Shown here in pieces: positions 7,557-16,278 of a DNA stretch of 38,637 nt (its first letter is position 1; every line of letters starts with the position of its first letter). The notes below the pieces were generated by a model that saw only the letters and a program-made list of their open reading frames with translations, ran no database searches and was not told the origin of the DNA. The DNA is from Gemmataceae bacterium (lineage in GTDB: Bacteria > Planctomycetota > Planctomycetia > Gemmatales > Gemmataceae). Made by a program: the position numbers and the translations under genes. The stretch lies in assembly GCA_009697105.1 (NCBI GenBank), contig SIAQ01000043.1:1-38637 (forward strand), read 5' to 3'.

Positions 7557-8828
7557 ATGAGCGAAACGCTGCCTCAGACGACTACGGAAACGATCGCCTA
7601 TCGCCCCGTCTCCGGCTGGGCCGTGGCGGGGTTCGTGGTCGGCTTGCTTTTCGCGGCTTTGGTGCTGGTCTGCACCGTGCTTGGCCTATTCCAGGGGATT
7701 CCTGTCTTCTTCCCGTCCTGGATGCTCGCAATACCGATCGTCGGACTGGCGCTCTCGTGGCTCGGTCAAAAGACTATTCACGAATCCGAAGGTACGTGCG
7801 TCGGCGCCAAACTCGCCTCCACGGGACTTTGGCTAAGCCTTCTCAGTGGCCTTGGCTATCTCGCCTACTACCTCGGAACTACCTTCGCCATCGAATCGCA
7901 AGCCAATTCATTTCTGATGGATAAAGAGGATGGTTCCGGCTTCTTCGCCCGGCTGCGCGAAGGCGGTGGGGAAGTGAACTCCGCGTTTCTGCTCACGCTG
8001 CCTGCGACGCATCGAGGCAGTGCCGCACCGGACGATATCAAGGCAATGATCGACCGCTACGACGACCGCAAAGAAGACCCCGGCGCCTTCACGCTCTTTC
8101 CCGACCAACCACTCGTACGCATTTTTCACAAAGACCTGGGCAAAGACGCCGAGATCACGCCGCAGGCCGTGCTGGGGTGGAAATACGCCGAGGGCCGCTA
8201 CAAGGTCGATCGTGTTTATCGCATCAAGACGAAAGAAGTGGAGGCCGAAGCAATCATCTCCGTGCAAAGCACGGAAGCAGAATCGAAAGGGCAGGGCCGA
8301 CGGTGGTTCGTGAGCATGCGTGAATCGGCCCTCAAGGAACCGTACCGCCTGACGCCGTTGGGCGAAAGCGTGAAGAAGCTTCGCCTGGACGCTCGGCTCG
8401 TACTAGAGCAATGGGCGAAAGATTTATTCGAGGGCAAGGGCTTTGCGGAAGGCCGGAAAATCGACAAAACCGTATGGACCTGGCTACCCATGAAAGATGA
8501 AGCCGAGCGCTCGGCGAAGCAACAGAGACTGTATCATATTTTTGATGGCAAGAGTGAAAAACGCTTTAGCTATTTTATGGTAATGACTCGGCACGACGCC
8601 GTTGGAAAATGGGAAATCGAGAAGGGGAAATTTCGCATCCACTTGATGGGCCAATTCACGCTGCATCCCAGCGCCACGACACCGCCCCACAAGATAGATA
8701 TCAACTTCCTTTTGGAAACGGTCCAGGCCGTTGACCCCGCGACGGCTACGGACGACACGCCATCGCCCGGCTGGCGGATCGTGAGCTATCACGTCCTTCG
8801 CTTCATGGCGTCGCAACAGGGACCGTGA
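7557..8828 (+). CDS. Membrane protein with N-terminal DUF4190-like segment
   Basis: A 423-residue protein. After a short polar N-terminus, residues about 18-120 hold three hydrophobic helices: WAVAGFVVGLLFAALVLV, WMLAIPIVGLALSWLG and STGLWLSLLSGLGYLAYYLG. The first two, with the G-rich turns, resemble the DUF4190-type two-helix unit that planctomycetes often place at the N-terminus of membrane proteins. The remaining 300 residues are probably extracytoplasmic and soluble, with alternating charged helices and strands (WKYAEGRYKVDRVYRIKTKE, PHKIDINFLLETVQAVDP). No enzymatic motif is visible and I cannot assign a function. It is monocistronic, flanked by palindromic elements on both sides. Confidence 0.8.
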   Translation: MSETLPQTTTETIAYRPVSGWAVAGFVVGLLFAALVLVCTVLGLFQGIPVFFPSWMLAIPIVGLALSWLGQKTIHESEGTCVGAKLASTGLWLSLLSGLGYLAYYLGTTFAIESQANSFLMDKEDGSGFFARLREGGGEVNSAFLLTLPATHRGSAAPDDIKAMIDRYDDRKEDPGAFTLFPDQPLVRIFHKDLGKDAEITPQAVLGWKYAEGRYKVDRVYRIKTKEVEAEAIISVQSTEAESKGQGRRWFVSMRESALKEPYRLTPLGESVKKLRLDARLVLEQWAKDLFEGKGFAEGRKIDKTVWTWLPMKDEAERSAKQQRLYHIFDGKSEKRFSYFMVMTRHDAVGKWEIEKGKFRIHLMGQFTLHPSATTPPHKIDINFLLETVQAVDPATATDDTPSPGWRIVSYHVLRFMASQQGP

Positions 8829-8842
8829 TGCATTCCCGTATT

Positions 8843-8889
8843 CCGCTTGCGGCTTAGCGCTCGTAAGCAAACCCGCCATAAATGGCGGG
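8843..8889. repeat. Half-copy of family C repeat plus family D palindrome
   Basis: CCGCTTGCGGCTTAGCGCTC (8843-8862) is one arm of the family C element without its partner. It is followed at 8872-8889 by CCCGCCATAAATGGCGGG, a compact family D palindrome seen again at 20273-20290 and 21927-21942. The site lies between two convergent genes, so it may act as a bidirectional transcription barrier. Confidence 0.8.
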
Positions 8890-8903
8890 CTATATGACAA
8901 GAA

Positions 8904-10640
8904 TTATTTCTCCGTCAGCGCTCGCATGCCGCGGAGGCGGTCGATAAGCGCCTTGTCCTTGCTTGATCCGCCGGCCTGTTTTTGCATCATTTCCTCACGC
9001 AATTTTTGCACCGGCGCCATTGAATCCCGGGCGGCCAGCTCGCGTTGCATGCGTTCCATGTCGGCTCTGACTTCCTCGCGAACCCGTTCGAGCCGAATGC
9101 GTTCGCGGGCCAATTCCGCGCGTTCCTTGGACATCTCCATTTCCATTTCGCGCACGACCTCGTCTAGCTCTTGGTTGCGTTCGCACAGTATTTCGACTTC
9201 CTTGTTCAATTTGGCGCGATCGCTTTCGAGTTGACGGCGGAACGTGTTCAATTCCGATTCGTATCGGCCCAGATCGCTTTCCGATTTGTCGGCCATGGGC
9301 TGCTCGCGATCCAGTTTATCGAGAAGCCCAGACTTCTTCGCGAGGAGACACTTGAGCTGCTCGTTTTCCGCCGCCAAGACCACATCCGCGTGCGTGTCGC
9401 CTGAAGGCGCAGCCTCCTCGGCGTGCTGGGGCCTGGCTTCGGTTTTCTCCAATTCATCGTGCAATAGGCCGATCTCGCTTCGCATTTCGTCGAGCTGTCG
9501 CAGCTGCGCACGCAGGTGATCGTTTTCGTCGCGCAGCGATTGCGTGTCGCCAGGTTGGCTTTGGAGTTCGTTGTTCGCGCGTTTCAGGCGTTCGATTTCC
9601 TCGTGCAAAGCGCGGACATCGGGCTTGGCCTGACGCCGCAGGTCTTCCTGCATGCGCTTGATATCGCCCATCATGCGCATCAGTTCTGTTTTCTGGATGC
9701 GGAGGTTGGCTTCCTGCTGAACGAGCGCCGCCCTCGGGGCGTCGATGTCGGCGTGATTTTTTTCGCGTTCCAGGACGCCTTGCTCTTTCATGACGGAAAA
9801 CTCCCGTCGGTCGTTTGCCAATTTTTCGCGTTCACGATTCAGGTCGGCCTCGGCGCATTGCAAGCGCTCACGCTGTGCTTGCAATTCGGTATTCGTCGTC
9901 GTGCGGGCGGCGGATTCGCTGGCTTCATGCGGGGCTTTCGCCTCCTCAGCGCTGCAACGCTGCTGAAATTCCTGCCAGCGTTCGTGGATTTGGCGATCGG
10001 CGTCAGCGAGGCGGTCAGCCAGCCCTTTTTCGATCTGCTGAACGCGATTGCGTTGGGCTTTGATTTCGCGTTCCAGCTGGTCACGCTCGCGCGTCAACTC
10101 GTCCTCGGCCTCCTCCAACTCACCCAGGCGATGATCGTAGCAGCGGATCTTATCCTTGAGCAGGTTCGCCTTCTGGTCGTACTCACGTTCCTTGGGCGAC
10201 GGACCGGCGTGTTGCACCTGATACCGCAGCCTCAATGCTCGCTTCGCCAGGCGGCGGCGCGAGGTCTTCCAGTGTTCTACCTTCACCGGATCGAGACGCT
10301 GGCCATCCATCGGAAACAACGCCGGCGGTTGGCGGAATTCAAAGCTGAACGAACCGAGATTGATGATATCGCCGTCGTGCAATAGCGCATTCTTCGTCGA
10401 ATGTCCGTTGACGCGCGTGCCCGTGCGACTGCCACAATCGCGCAAACGGAATCCTTCGGGCGAGCGATAAATGATGCAGTGCAGCGTCGAAACTTCGTTC
10501 GACTCGATGCTCAAATCGGAGCCCCGCGCGCGTCCGATCGTGGTCACGTCGCGGTCCAGGGTGCGCGGCTTGCGGTCGAAATTCCCCGCGATGGGGATCA
10601 ACGACGGCTGATTCAGGATCGGTGTTGGTCGCTTCGACAT
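8904..10640 (-). CDS. FHA domain protein with long coiled coil
   Basis: A 578-residue protein. Residues about 15-95 form a forkhead-associated (phosphothreonine-binding) domain: TTIGRARGSDLSIES, then VSTLHCIIYRS, then LRDCGSRTGTRVNGH, giving the canonical GR..S..H..S.TGT.VNG ligand residues. Residues about 110-560 are almost entirely charged heptad-like coiled coil (many E, R, Q, L). The C-terminal tail is short and basic. There is no signal peptide or membrane helix, so it is probably a cytoplasmic scaffold or adaptor for Ser/Thr kinase signalling, which is abundant in planctomycetes. ATG 10640 is preferred over GTG 10649 because AGGTGG lies just before it. The partner kinase is not in the window. 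Confidence 0.88.
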   Translation of the reverse strand: MSKRPTPILNQPSLIPIAGNFDRKPRTLDRDVTTIGRARGSDLSIESNEVSTLHCIIYRSPEGFRLRDCGSRTGTRVNGHSTKNALLHDGDIINLGSFSFEFRQPPALFPMDGQRLDPVKVEHWKTSRRRLAKRALRLRYQVQHAGPSPKEREYDQKANLLKDKIRCYDHRLGELEEAEDELTRERDQLEREIKAQRNRVQQIEKGLADRLADADRQIHERWQEFQQRCSAEEAKAPHEASESAARTTTNTELQAQRERLQCAEADLNREREKLANDRREFSVMKEQGVLEREKNHADIDAPRAALVQQEANLRIQKTELMRMMGDIKRMQEDLRRQAKPDVRALHEEIERLKRANNELQSQPGDTQSLRDENDHLRAQLRQLDEMRSEIGLLHDELEKTEARPQHAEEAAPSGDTHADVVLAAENEQLKCLLAKKSGLLDKLDREQPMADKSESDLGRYESELNTFRRQLESDRAKLNKEVEILCERNQELDEVVREMEMEMSKERAELARERIRLERVREEVRADMERMQRELAARDSMAPVQKLREEMMQKQAGGSSKDKALIDRLRGMRALTEK

Positions 10641-10977
10641 AGAAACCACCTAAAAGGGGGCAAAATCGTAGCACACGTTCAGTACAAATATTCCCCTTGC
10701 GGAGCTCATCGTGATTCCGCTTATCGTAACCATAGCTCATGAAAATCGCTAAAGTCGGCATAGTCGGAAAAACCAAAGGTCCGCTCTTATCGTGACAAAC
10801 CAGGAAAGCTGGTGAAACTCTAGCTGATCTGACGCCTTTGGGGAGAATGACGCAAATCCCAATGGTACGGAAAGCATGATGGGGCGCGAGTTCGCCGGCC
10901 GATGGGATAACTGGGGCAGAATCGGTTTATAAGGCGAACGGTCGGCAGCTGCCCGTTGCAATTGGGAAGTATTGTCT
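10641..10977. other. Divergent intergenic region between FHA gene and BBP7 gene
   Basis: This stretch must carry the promoters of both divergent genes. A plausible AT-rich element (GGTTTATAAGG) lies about 50 bases before the BBP7 start, but I find no convincing paired -35 box. No palindrome of the recurrent families is present here, in contrast to most gene 3' ends. Confidence 0.4.
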
Positions 10978-12486
10978 ATGTTGCGAAAAATCAGCTGGAT
11001 CGTGATGAGTGGTGCGCTTTTGGCGGGTGCGTCGGCAAAAGCTCAGATGCCGATGCCGAGCTATCCCGGCAATTGGCCGTACAGCAGCCCCGCCCAGCCC
11101 GGCTACCCAGGCTATGGCCCTCCCGGAATGCCGATGATGCCTGCGCCCGGTATGATGCCGCCGCCTGGTTATCCGAATCTGAACACGATGCCAAACCAAC
11201 CGTACATGGTATTGCCTGACCGCATTCCGGATTCAAGGGTTCCCGCTCGGCCGATGGCGCAAGCGCCGAGTACGGCGCCATCGTTCAGCGAATACTATCC
11301 AAGCACAGGGTCAGATGTTCTGCCGGCGTCCTATATGTCCACGCCACAGGCAGTACCGAATGAGCCGTACACCGTCTACGAAGGTCCGCGCTATTTGTCG
11401 CATATCAAAGAGGAGGGAACGCGTGTCTGGGCCCAGGCGGGGTTTCTACACTGGTGGACCAAGCAAGACAGCTATCCCTCACTCGTAACCACGGGTAACG
11501 CGAATATCGGCACGCTTGGCAATGCCGACACCGTCGTCTTATTCGGCAGGCAATTCGGGCCGAAGGAGCTAAGCGGCGTTCAGGCCACGCTCGGCATGTG
11601 GCTGAATCCTGAACTGGATACCTCGCTGGAGGCGACGGGGTTCTACCTGAGCAGGCATGGACGTGATTCGTTGTTCACAAGCGATGCGACGGGCAGTCCG
11701 CTCTTGAGCATTCCGTTTCTCGCGCCTGCGGAGAGCGTCGCGAGGGTCGCGATTCCCGGCATTCGGTCCGGTACCATCAGCGCGAATGCAAAATTGGAAA
11801 TGCACGGCGCCGACATCGCCGTCGTCCGAAACATCGCCCGGCTGCACGGCTGGTCTTTCGACTACTTCGGCGGGCTCCGTTACCTCTATCTCAACGACGA
11901 TTTCGCCCTCAATCAAAATCTCACGGCTATCGTGAACAACGGCGTATTCTTCAATGGCGCCGGTCAAGTCGCCGGCACGACAGTTTCGGTCAGCGATTCG
12001 TTCAACCTCACCAACCGATTTTTCGGCGCGCAGTTCGGCGGTCATATCGCCTGGAACTGGCGGCGTTTCGACACCGCCTTGGCGGGCAAAATCAGCCTCG
12101 GTGGCAACGTCAGCAGAGCCGTTATCAACGGCGTCTCCACGCTCAACCCGGGAACCGCCAACGCCACGGACGCATCCGGCGGCTTGTTTGCGCAAACCGG
12201 CAACAGCGGTCCGTACGTCGTTTCCCACTTCGCCACGGTCCCCGAAGGCTCCGCTACCCTCGGATTCCACATCACGCCGAACCTTCGAGTCTTCGGAACC
12301 TACTCGCTCCTCTACTGGAGCAACGTAATCCGCACCGGCGGCAATATCGACAGGAATATCAACCCCGCGATTCCGCCAACGAGCGACACGTTCCTCGCAG
12401 GCACGACCGGCAGCCCGCTCTTCAACGCCAACTTCACCGACTTCTGGGCCCACGGCATCAACGTCGGAATGGAGTTGAAGTATTAG
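10978..12486 (+). CDS. BBP7 family outer-membrane beta-barrel protein
   Basis: A 502-residue exported protein. A classical signal peptide (MLRKISWIVMSGALLAGASAKA) precedes a Pro/Met/Gly-rich low-complexity stretch of about 100 residues. From about residue 140 the sequence matches the planctomycete BBP7 family: VWAQAGFLHWWTKQDSYPSL, LGMWLNPELDTSLEATGFYL, LHGWSFDYFGGLRYLYLNDDF, FFGAQFGGHIAWNWRRFD and a C-terminal strand INVGMELKY ending in an aromatic. Alternating aromatic/polar strands and the terminal Tyr fit an outer-membrane barrel. ATG 10978 is chosen over TTG 10972. Cargo or function is unknown. It diverges from the FHA gene and ends at a family A repeat. Confidence 0.85.
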   Translation: MLRKISWIVMSGALLAGASAKAQMPMPSYPGNWPYSSPAQPGYPGYGPPGMPMMPAPGMMPPPGYPNLNTMPNQPYMVLPDRIPDSRVPARPMAQAPSTAPSFSEYYPSTGSDVLPASYMSTPQAVPNEPYTVYEGPRYLSHIKEEGTRVWAQAGFLHWWTKQDSYPSLVTTGNANIGTLGNADTVVLFGRQFGPKELSGVQATLGMWLNPELDTSLEATGFYLSRHGRDSLFTSDATGSPLLSIPFLAPAESVARVAIPGIRSGTISANAKLEMHGADIAVVRNIARLHGWSFDYFGGLRYLYLNDDFALNQNLTAIVNNGVFFNGAGQVAGTTVSVSDSFNLTNRFFGAQFGGHIAWNWRRFDTALAGKISLGGNVSRAVINGVSTLNPGTANATDASGGLFAQTGNSGPYVVSHFATVPEGSATLGFHITPNLRVFGTYSLLYWSNVIRTGGNIDRNINPAIPPTSDTFLAGTTGSPLFNANFTDFWAHGINVGMELKY

Positions 12487-12499
12487 CTTCCGAATGTCT

Positions 12500-12655
12500 A
12501 CTTCGCACGGTAGAAATTGTCACTTTTCCGAACCGATTAGAATATTTCCGAGCCGCGACCGTAAGGGAGCGGCTGATAGGATGCCTTGCGGTTTATGTCG
12601 GCCACTCCCTTACGGTCGCGGCTCGAATACGCGACAAACCCATCCGTTGAAAGTA
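12500..12655. repeat. Family A repeat element with conserved flanks
   Basis: A perfect 21-bp inverted repeat (12549-12569 with 12605-12625, starting CGAGCCGCGACCGTAAGGGA) sits inside a longer unit of about 155 bases. The left flank (ACGGTAGAAATTGT, then CTTTTCCGAACCGAT) and the right flank resemble those of the copy at 21769-21925. The unit fills the convergent gap between the BBP7 gene and the SCO-DUF420 gene. Confidence 0.85.
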
Positions 12656-12658
12656 TAG

Positions 12659-13690
12659 CTAACTCATCCCGTACAGCATCCAATAAACGACGACACCGGT
12701 TATCGATACGTACAGCCAGATCGGCAGCGTCCACCGCGCGATTCGGCGATGCGATGCCAATGCGTTGCGCAGGCCTTGCACGGTGATGAAGATCGCCAAC
12801 GGCGCGACGGTGACGGCCAACACGGTGTGCGTCAGCAAAATGGCGAAGTAGACTACACGGATTGCGCCCTCGCCGCGAAATCGCATCGGTTCGCCGCCGA
12901 GCACCGCGAAGTGATAGAAGAGATAACTCGACAGGAACGCCATCGACACGGCCAGCGCCAACAGCATGACGATTTTGTGCAGCGTCTCATAGCGCAGCCG
13001 AATCAGCAGCCAGCCGAGCAAGAGCAGCGTGCCTGCGGAACCGTTGAGAATCGCGTTGAAGCGAGGCAGGTCGGACGCGATCACCGGAATCGGCTGACGC
13101 ATGCGGACCCGTTCAATCTCGTGTTTGAGGATATCCGCGGCATCGTCAGCCGCACTAGGTACGCTGCCGACGATGATTCCGTATGGATCGATGAGCAGCA
13201 ATTTCGTCGAATGCAAAATGTCATCGCCAACCATCTTCTGCGGGTTGCGCGCGGTCGACAGATGGAAAGCACTCGTCACCGTCTGATGTAGCCGTTTTTC
13301 GTCCGTATCGGCAAGAAACAGCCATTGGTCGGGATCGGCGTTTTGGTCTTTGGCGAACTTCTTCAGGGTTACGGAATCGTTGAAGGCCAAAGCGATGCTG
13401 ACAAACTTGACTTGCTTGTTGCCCCGAAACATCTCTTGCAATCGTTTCATCGTCGGGATCGACGTGCTGCACTGATTACACCCGGGCACGAAAGTCTGGG
13501 CAATCCAGATGGTGCCGCGCAGATCACGAGCGGTGATGAGCTCACCATCCCAATCGTCGAGCGAAAAGTTGCCGACGGGGTAATCGATCACCGTGAAGCG
13601 CGGCGGTTCATTCTTCTCGTCCTGAGCAGGAACCGAGGAAATGACAAGCAACAAGCAACAAATGGCAAATAGGCGGGGAGCCAATACCAT
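12659..13690 (-). CDS. SCO-like copper chaperone fused to DUF420 membrane domain
   Basis: A 343-residue two-domain protein. After a signal/anchor segment (LFAICCLLLVISSV), residues about 35-200 form a thioredoxin-like SCO1/SenC-type domain: FVPGCNQCSTSIPTMKRLQ carries two cysteines (71, 74) and ILHSTKLLLIDPYGIIVG carries the SCO histidine (160). Residues about 208-343 contain four hydrophobic helices typical of DUF420, ending WLYVSITGVVVYWMLYGMS. Both domains are associated with cytochrome oxidase assembly, which fits its place as the last gene of the oxidase operon. The cysteine spacing is CxxC instead of the usual SCO CxxxC. The start is uncertain (13690 or 13729), because a long repeat lies directly upstream; longer openings would translate the repeat. 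Confidence 0.82.
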   Translation of the reverse strand: MVLAPRLFAICCLLLVISSVPAQDEKNEPPRFTVIDYPVGNFSLDDWDGELITARDLRGTIWIAQTFVPGCNQCSTSIPTMKRLQEMFRGNKQVKFVSIALAFNDSVTLKKFAKDQNADPDQWLFLADTDEKRLHQTVTSAFHLSTARNPQKMVGDDILHSTKLLLIDPYGIIVGSVPSAADDAADILKHEIERVRMRQPIPVIASDLPRFNAILNGSAGTLLLLGWLLIRLRYETLHKIVMLLALAVSMAFLSSYLFYHFAVLGGEPMRFRGEGAIRVVYFAILLTHTVLAVTVAPLAIFITVQGLRNALASHRRIARWTLPIWLYVSITGVVVYWMLYGMS

Positions 13691-13832
13691 ACCAGCCACA
13701 GAGGCATAGAGGACACAGAGAAAATGCATGGAATTGTGAAAACAGACATTCACGATTTTGGCGAAACAAGTGATTTCCAAGCTTTGCATTTGCTCTGTGT
13801 CCTCTGTGTGTTCTCTGTGCCTCTGTGGTGAA
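13691..13832. repeat. Family I inverted repeat (CACAGAGGCA type)
   Basis: A left arm at about 13696-13728 (CCACAGAGGCATAGAGGACA start) is matched by a longer complementary right arm at about 13785-13828 ending CTGTGCCTCTGTGG. The loop is about 56 bases. A related element is at 26142-26353. It lies between the subunit IV stop and the SCO-DUF420 start, so the SCO gene's start region is built partly from the repeat. Confidence 0.85.
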
Positions 13833-13845
13833 AATCTCCACCGAG

Positions 13846-14178
13846 TCACTCGCCGGGATACGGCACGATGCTGTCCGGGGCGGCATGCCAAACCAGTGTC
13901 GCGTCGATCGACAGGATGATAACCATCATCACGGTGACGACGCAGACGGGCAGGATGATGCAGTATAGCTTGCCCCAGTCGAATTTCAGATGCATGAAGA
14001 TCGCACCGACGAGCGTCGCCTTGATGACGGCCACAAACATGATGAGCGTGGCGCTCGTCATGCCATGTCCCAGCGCGATGTTAAATACGAACGATAAGGC
14101 CGTACAAACGCACAAAGCTCCGAAGACCATCATATACGTTTGAAAGCCCGGGCCGGCGTGGTCGTGATTATCGGACAT
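13846..14178 (-). CDS. Cytochrome c oxidase subunit IV-type protein (CoxD/CtaF-like)
   Basis: A 110-residue membrane protein starting MSDNHDHAGPGFQTYMMVFG. It has three hydrophobic helices: TYMMVFGALCVCTALSFVF, ATLIMFVAVIKATLVGAIFMHL and IILPVCVVTVMMVIILSID. The motif VIKATLVGAIFMHLKFD is the signature of the prokaryotic COX4/CtaF-type small subunit of heme-copper oxidases. It follows coxC in the same operon. ATG 14178 is preferred because a purine-rich GGGAGAGAGAGG precedes it, while a longer opening to 14217 runs into the family C palindrome. It is structural or helps assemble the aa3 oxidase in the inner membrane. Confidence 0.88.
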   Translation of the reverse strand: MSDNHDHAGPGFQTYMMVFGALCVCTALSFVFNIALGHGMTSATLIMFVAVIKATLVGAIFMHLKFDWGKLYCIILPVCVVTVMMVIILSIDATLVWHAAPDSIVPYPGE

Positions 14179-14195
14179 CGGAAAACCTCTCTCTC

Positions 14196-14249
14196 CCGTT
14201 TGCGGCTTAGCGTTCATGTCGGAATATCCGAGCGCTAAGCCGTAAGCGG
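14196..14249. repeat. Family C palindrome between coxC and subunit IV
   Basis: CCGTTTGCGGCTTAGCG (14196-14212) pairs with CGCTAAGCCGTAAGCGG (14233-14249) with one mismatch, loop 20 bases. It belongs to the family that recurs at 19187, 24201 and 30840. It sits in the oxidase operon where no terminator is expected, so a stability or processing role is more likely. Confidence 0.88.
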
Positions 14250-14262
14250 AAAACGATAATGC

Positions 14263-15255
14263 TTACACCAAATACAACATCGGGAACAGGAAGATCCAAA
14301 CGATATCGACGAAGTGCCAATAAAGGCCTGTCAGTTCAATCGCCAATTCGTGGTCGGTCCCGAACTTGCCCATCAGGGCGGAGATCAGGTACATGCCAAA
14401 CACAACCAGCCCACCGAACACGTGAATGGCGTGGAACCCCGTCATGGCGAAATACACCGACGCCCACAGGTTGCCGTAGGGGATTGAGAATGACAGGTGT
14501 GCGTGCGAATCGACCTCAAGTACGCCTTTTACAAGCGGCGCATCGGCGGGTTTGCTTTTTCGCGGCAAGTCGCAATATGTCGACGGCAGCTTATCGATGT
14601 TCGCCAAGCCTGGGTGCTTCGCTTTCATCGACTTCGTCCCGAGAACACGCTCGTTGACTTCCTTCGGCGAGATCCGATTTCCTTCGATGTCGGCGAGCAA
14701 GTCCTTGCACATCTTCATCGCCTCAGCATTGACGCTGTTATCCTTAATAACCTGTTCGAGTTGGACTTTGACCACTTGCACGTACCTATTATTGTGCGTG
14801 GAGTTTTTCTCGTCCTTCAATTCAAAGATGCGTCCCGGCAAAATCTGATGGTCGAACTTCGCCTTGTATTCCACTGCCTTGATGGCGAGGAAGACGCAGC
14901 CAAGCGCCAGTGTGATTGCCAGGTACATTACGGCTTTCTTGATGAACGCCTGCTTCTTGGCCGAATCGCTCGTCTTCTTCGCTTCGCTCAGGCACCAATG
15001 ACAGAGGACCATCGTCAAGCTGGAACAGATTAGTACGAACGTGTTGAGCGCGCCGATCCATTCGACCAAGTGCACGTCGGTCGGCGAAGGCCAAGGCATC
15101 GCCATCGTCGGCTGGCCGTTACGCAACAGCATGTAGGTGCCGATCAGTGCGGCGAAGAAGGTGATTTCCGTCACCAAAAACAGCCACAGCGCCAATTTGC
15201 CGTTGGGCAATGGCAATCCCATATGTGTCGGTTCATGTGCAACGTCGTGTGCCAT
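14263..15255 (-). CDS. coxC: Cytochrome c oxidase subunit III with a large soluble insertion
   Basis: A 330-residue subunit III of an aa3-type oxidase. Residues 20-140 hold the first helices: [20 protein letters not shown] with the conserved E in the lipid-binding helix, then [14 protein letters not shown], then [21 protein letters not shown]. Residues about 256-330 hold the last helices: [36 protein letters not shown], and [19 protein letters not shown], all classic. Between them, about residues 142-255, is a hydrophilic insertion of roughly 115 residues that normal subunit III proteins lack. It includes [19 protein letters not shown] and [11 protein letters not shown], without a recognised domain. 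The frame is continuous through it. It lies between ctaB and the subunit IV gene in the operon. Confidence 0.9.
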   Translation of the reverse strand: MAHDVAHEPTHMGLPLPNGKLALWLFLVTEITFFAALIGTYMLLRNGQPTMAMPWPSPTDVHLVEWIGALNTFVLICSSLTMVLCHWCLSEAKKTSDSAKKQAFIKKAVMYLAITLALGCVFLAIKAVEYKAKFDHQILPGRIFELKDEKNSTHNNRYVQVVKVQLEQVIKDNSVNAEAMKMCKDLLADIEGNRISPKEVNERVLGTKSMKAKHPGLANIDKLPSTYCDLPRKSKPADAPLVKGVLEVDSHAHLSFSIPYGNLWASVYFAMTGFHAIHVFGGLVVFGMYLISALMGKFGTDHELAIELTGLYWHFVDIVWIFLFPMLYLV

Positions 15256-15290
15256 GGTAGTTCTTCATTCTCGTTGGATAGAATTACAGC

Positions 15291-15375
15291 CAAGCCCAGG
15301 GGTGAGGTACTCCGAACCCCTGGGATCGCGGTCTGCATGATCCCAGGAGTTCGGAGTACCTCACCCCTGGGCTTG
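15291..15375. repeat. Family F palindrome (37-bp arms) overlapping the end of ctaB
   Basis: Arms 15291-15327 and 15339-15375 match at 36 of 37 positions; the loop is only 11 bases. The left arm begins CAAGCCCAGGGGTGAGGTAC. The ctaB stop codon (15363-15361) and its last codons (AQAQG) lie inside the right arm, so the repeat supplies coding sequence. This is the longest stem in the window. Confidence 0.93.
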
Positions 15376-16278
15376 CGCCCAATAACGCAACAAACGCTCA
15401 ACCAGCAACAGCCCCAGCACGCTCGGCAGGTATACGAGCGAAACGTACAGCACCTTTCGGGCGTTGGCATCGTTCGGTGCCATCGTAAAGCACCAGGCTG
15501 AGCGAAGGAAAAACACGCCCAGGCCAAACGCCCCGAAGCCGTACATGATGCTCGAATCGCCCCACAGCACCGGCAGCAAGCTGATCGGCAGCAGGGCCAC
15601 GCAGTAGAGCGTCATCTGCCGGCTCGTCATCACACCGTCCACATCGCACGTTGGCAGCATCTTCAAGCCGGCGCGGGCGTAGTCATCACGATACATCCAA
15701 GCGATTGCGAGAAAGTGCGGAATCTGCCAAAAGAACACGATCAGGAACAGCGCCCATGCCCCGCGGTCGATCGTACCCGTTATCGCCGACCAGCCTATCA
15801 CCGGAGGCAAGGCCCCGGGCACGGCCCCGATCAGCGTATTCAGCGTCGATCGGCTCTTCAACGGCGTATAAATGAACGCGTAGCTAACCAGCGTGACGGC
15901 CGACAGCACCGTCGCCAGCGGATGGATGACGATCACGGCCAAGTAGACGAGCCCTAAACACGACAACGTCACGCCGAAAACGACAGCTTCACTCGCACTG
16001 ACGCGCCCGGCGGGGATGGGACGGTTTTCGGTCCGCCGCATGGCCGCATCGGTGTAACGCTCGATCCACTGATTGAGCGCACTCGCACCGCCGGCGACCA
16101 AGGCGACGCCGACGAGCGTGTGAACGAGTTGTACGAAATCGAACGTCGCCGGGCTCGCTGCCAATGCGCCGATCGCGACCGTGAACAGCACCATCACGCC
16201 GATGCGCGGCTTCGTGAGTTCGACGAAGTCCAACCATCGCGGCCGAGTCAAAGGCAGCGCTTCGGTATAGGTTTTCAT
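15361..16278 (-). CDS. ctaB: Protoheme IX farnesyltransferase (heme O synthase)
   Basis: A 305-residue integral membrane prenyltransferase of the UbiA superfamily that transfers farnesyl diphosphate to heme B. The first conserved region reads NQWIERYTDAAMRRTENRPIPAGRVS (Asp and Arg of the prenyl-diphosphate site), and the second is YRDDYARAGLKMLP. Eight to nine hydrophobic helices are visible. Length is typical (about 300 aa). ATG 16278 overlaps the TGA of ctaA by four bases (ATGA), so the two are translationally coupled and start choice is clear. A longer open frame upstream is inside ctaA and should be ignored. The 3' end lies in a 37-bp palindrome. With ctaA it makes heme A for the oxidase. 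Confidence 0.93.
   Translation of the reverse strand: MKTYTEALPLTRPRWLDFVELTKPRIGVMVLFTVAIGALAASPATFDFVQLVHTLVGVALVAGGASALNQWIERYTDAAMRRTENRPIPAGRVSASEAVVFGVTLSCLGLVYLAVIVIHPLATVLSAVTLVSYAFIYTPLKSRSTLNTLIGAVPGALPPVIGWSAITGTIDRGAWALFLIVFFWQIPHFLAIAWMYRDDYARAGLKMLPTCDVDGVMTSRQMTLYCVALLPISLLPVLWGDSSIMYGFGAFGLGVFFLRSAWCFTMAPNDANARKVLYVSLVYLPSVLGLLLVERLLRYWAQAQG

Noticed and set aside
9516..10385. Plus-strand frame of 289 codons
   Set aside because: Antisense to the coiled-coil part of the FHA protein; the repetitive Glu/Arg codons keep the opposite strand open.
11569..12453. Minus-strand frame of 294 codons
   Set aside because: Antisense to the BBP7 barrel protein, with Arg/Glu/Val-rich composition typical of shadow frames in GC-rich DNA.
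13691..13832. Possible CRISPR-like array in the CACAGAG repeats
   Set aside because: The repeats are inverted and short-period purine/pyrimidine variants, without regular spacers or cas genes.
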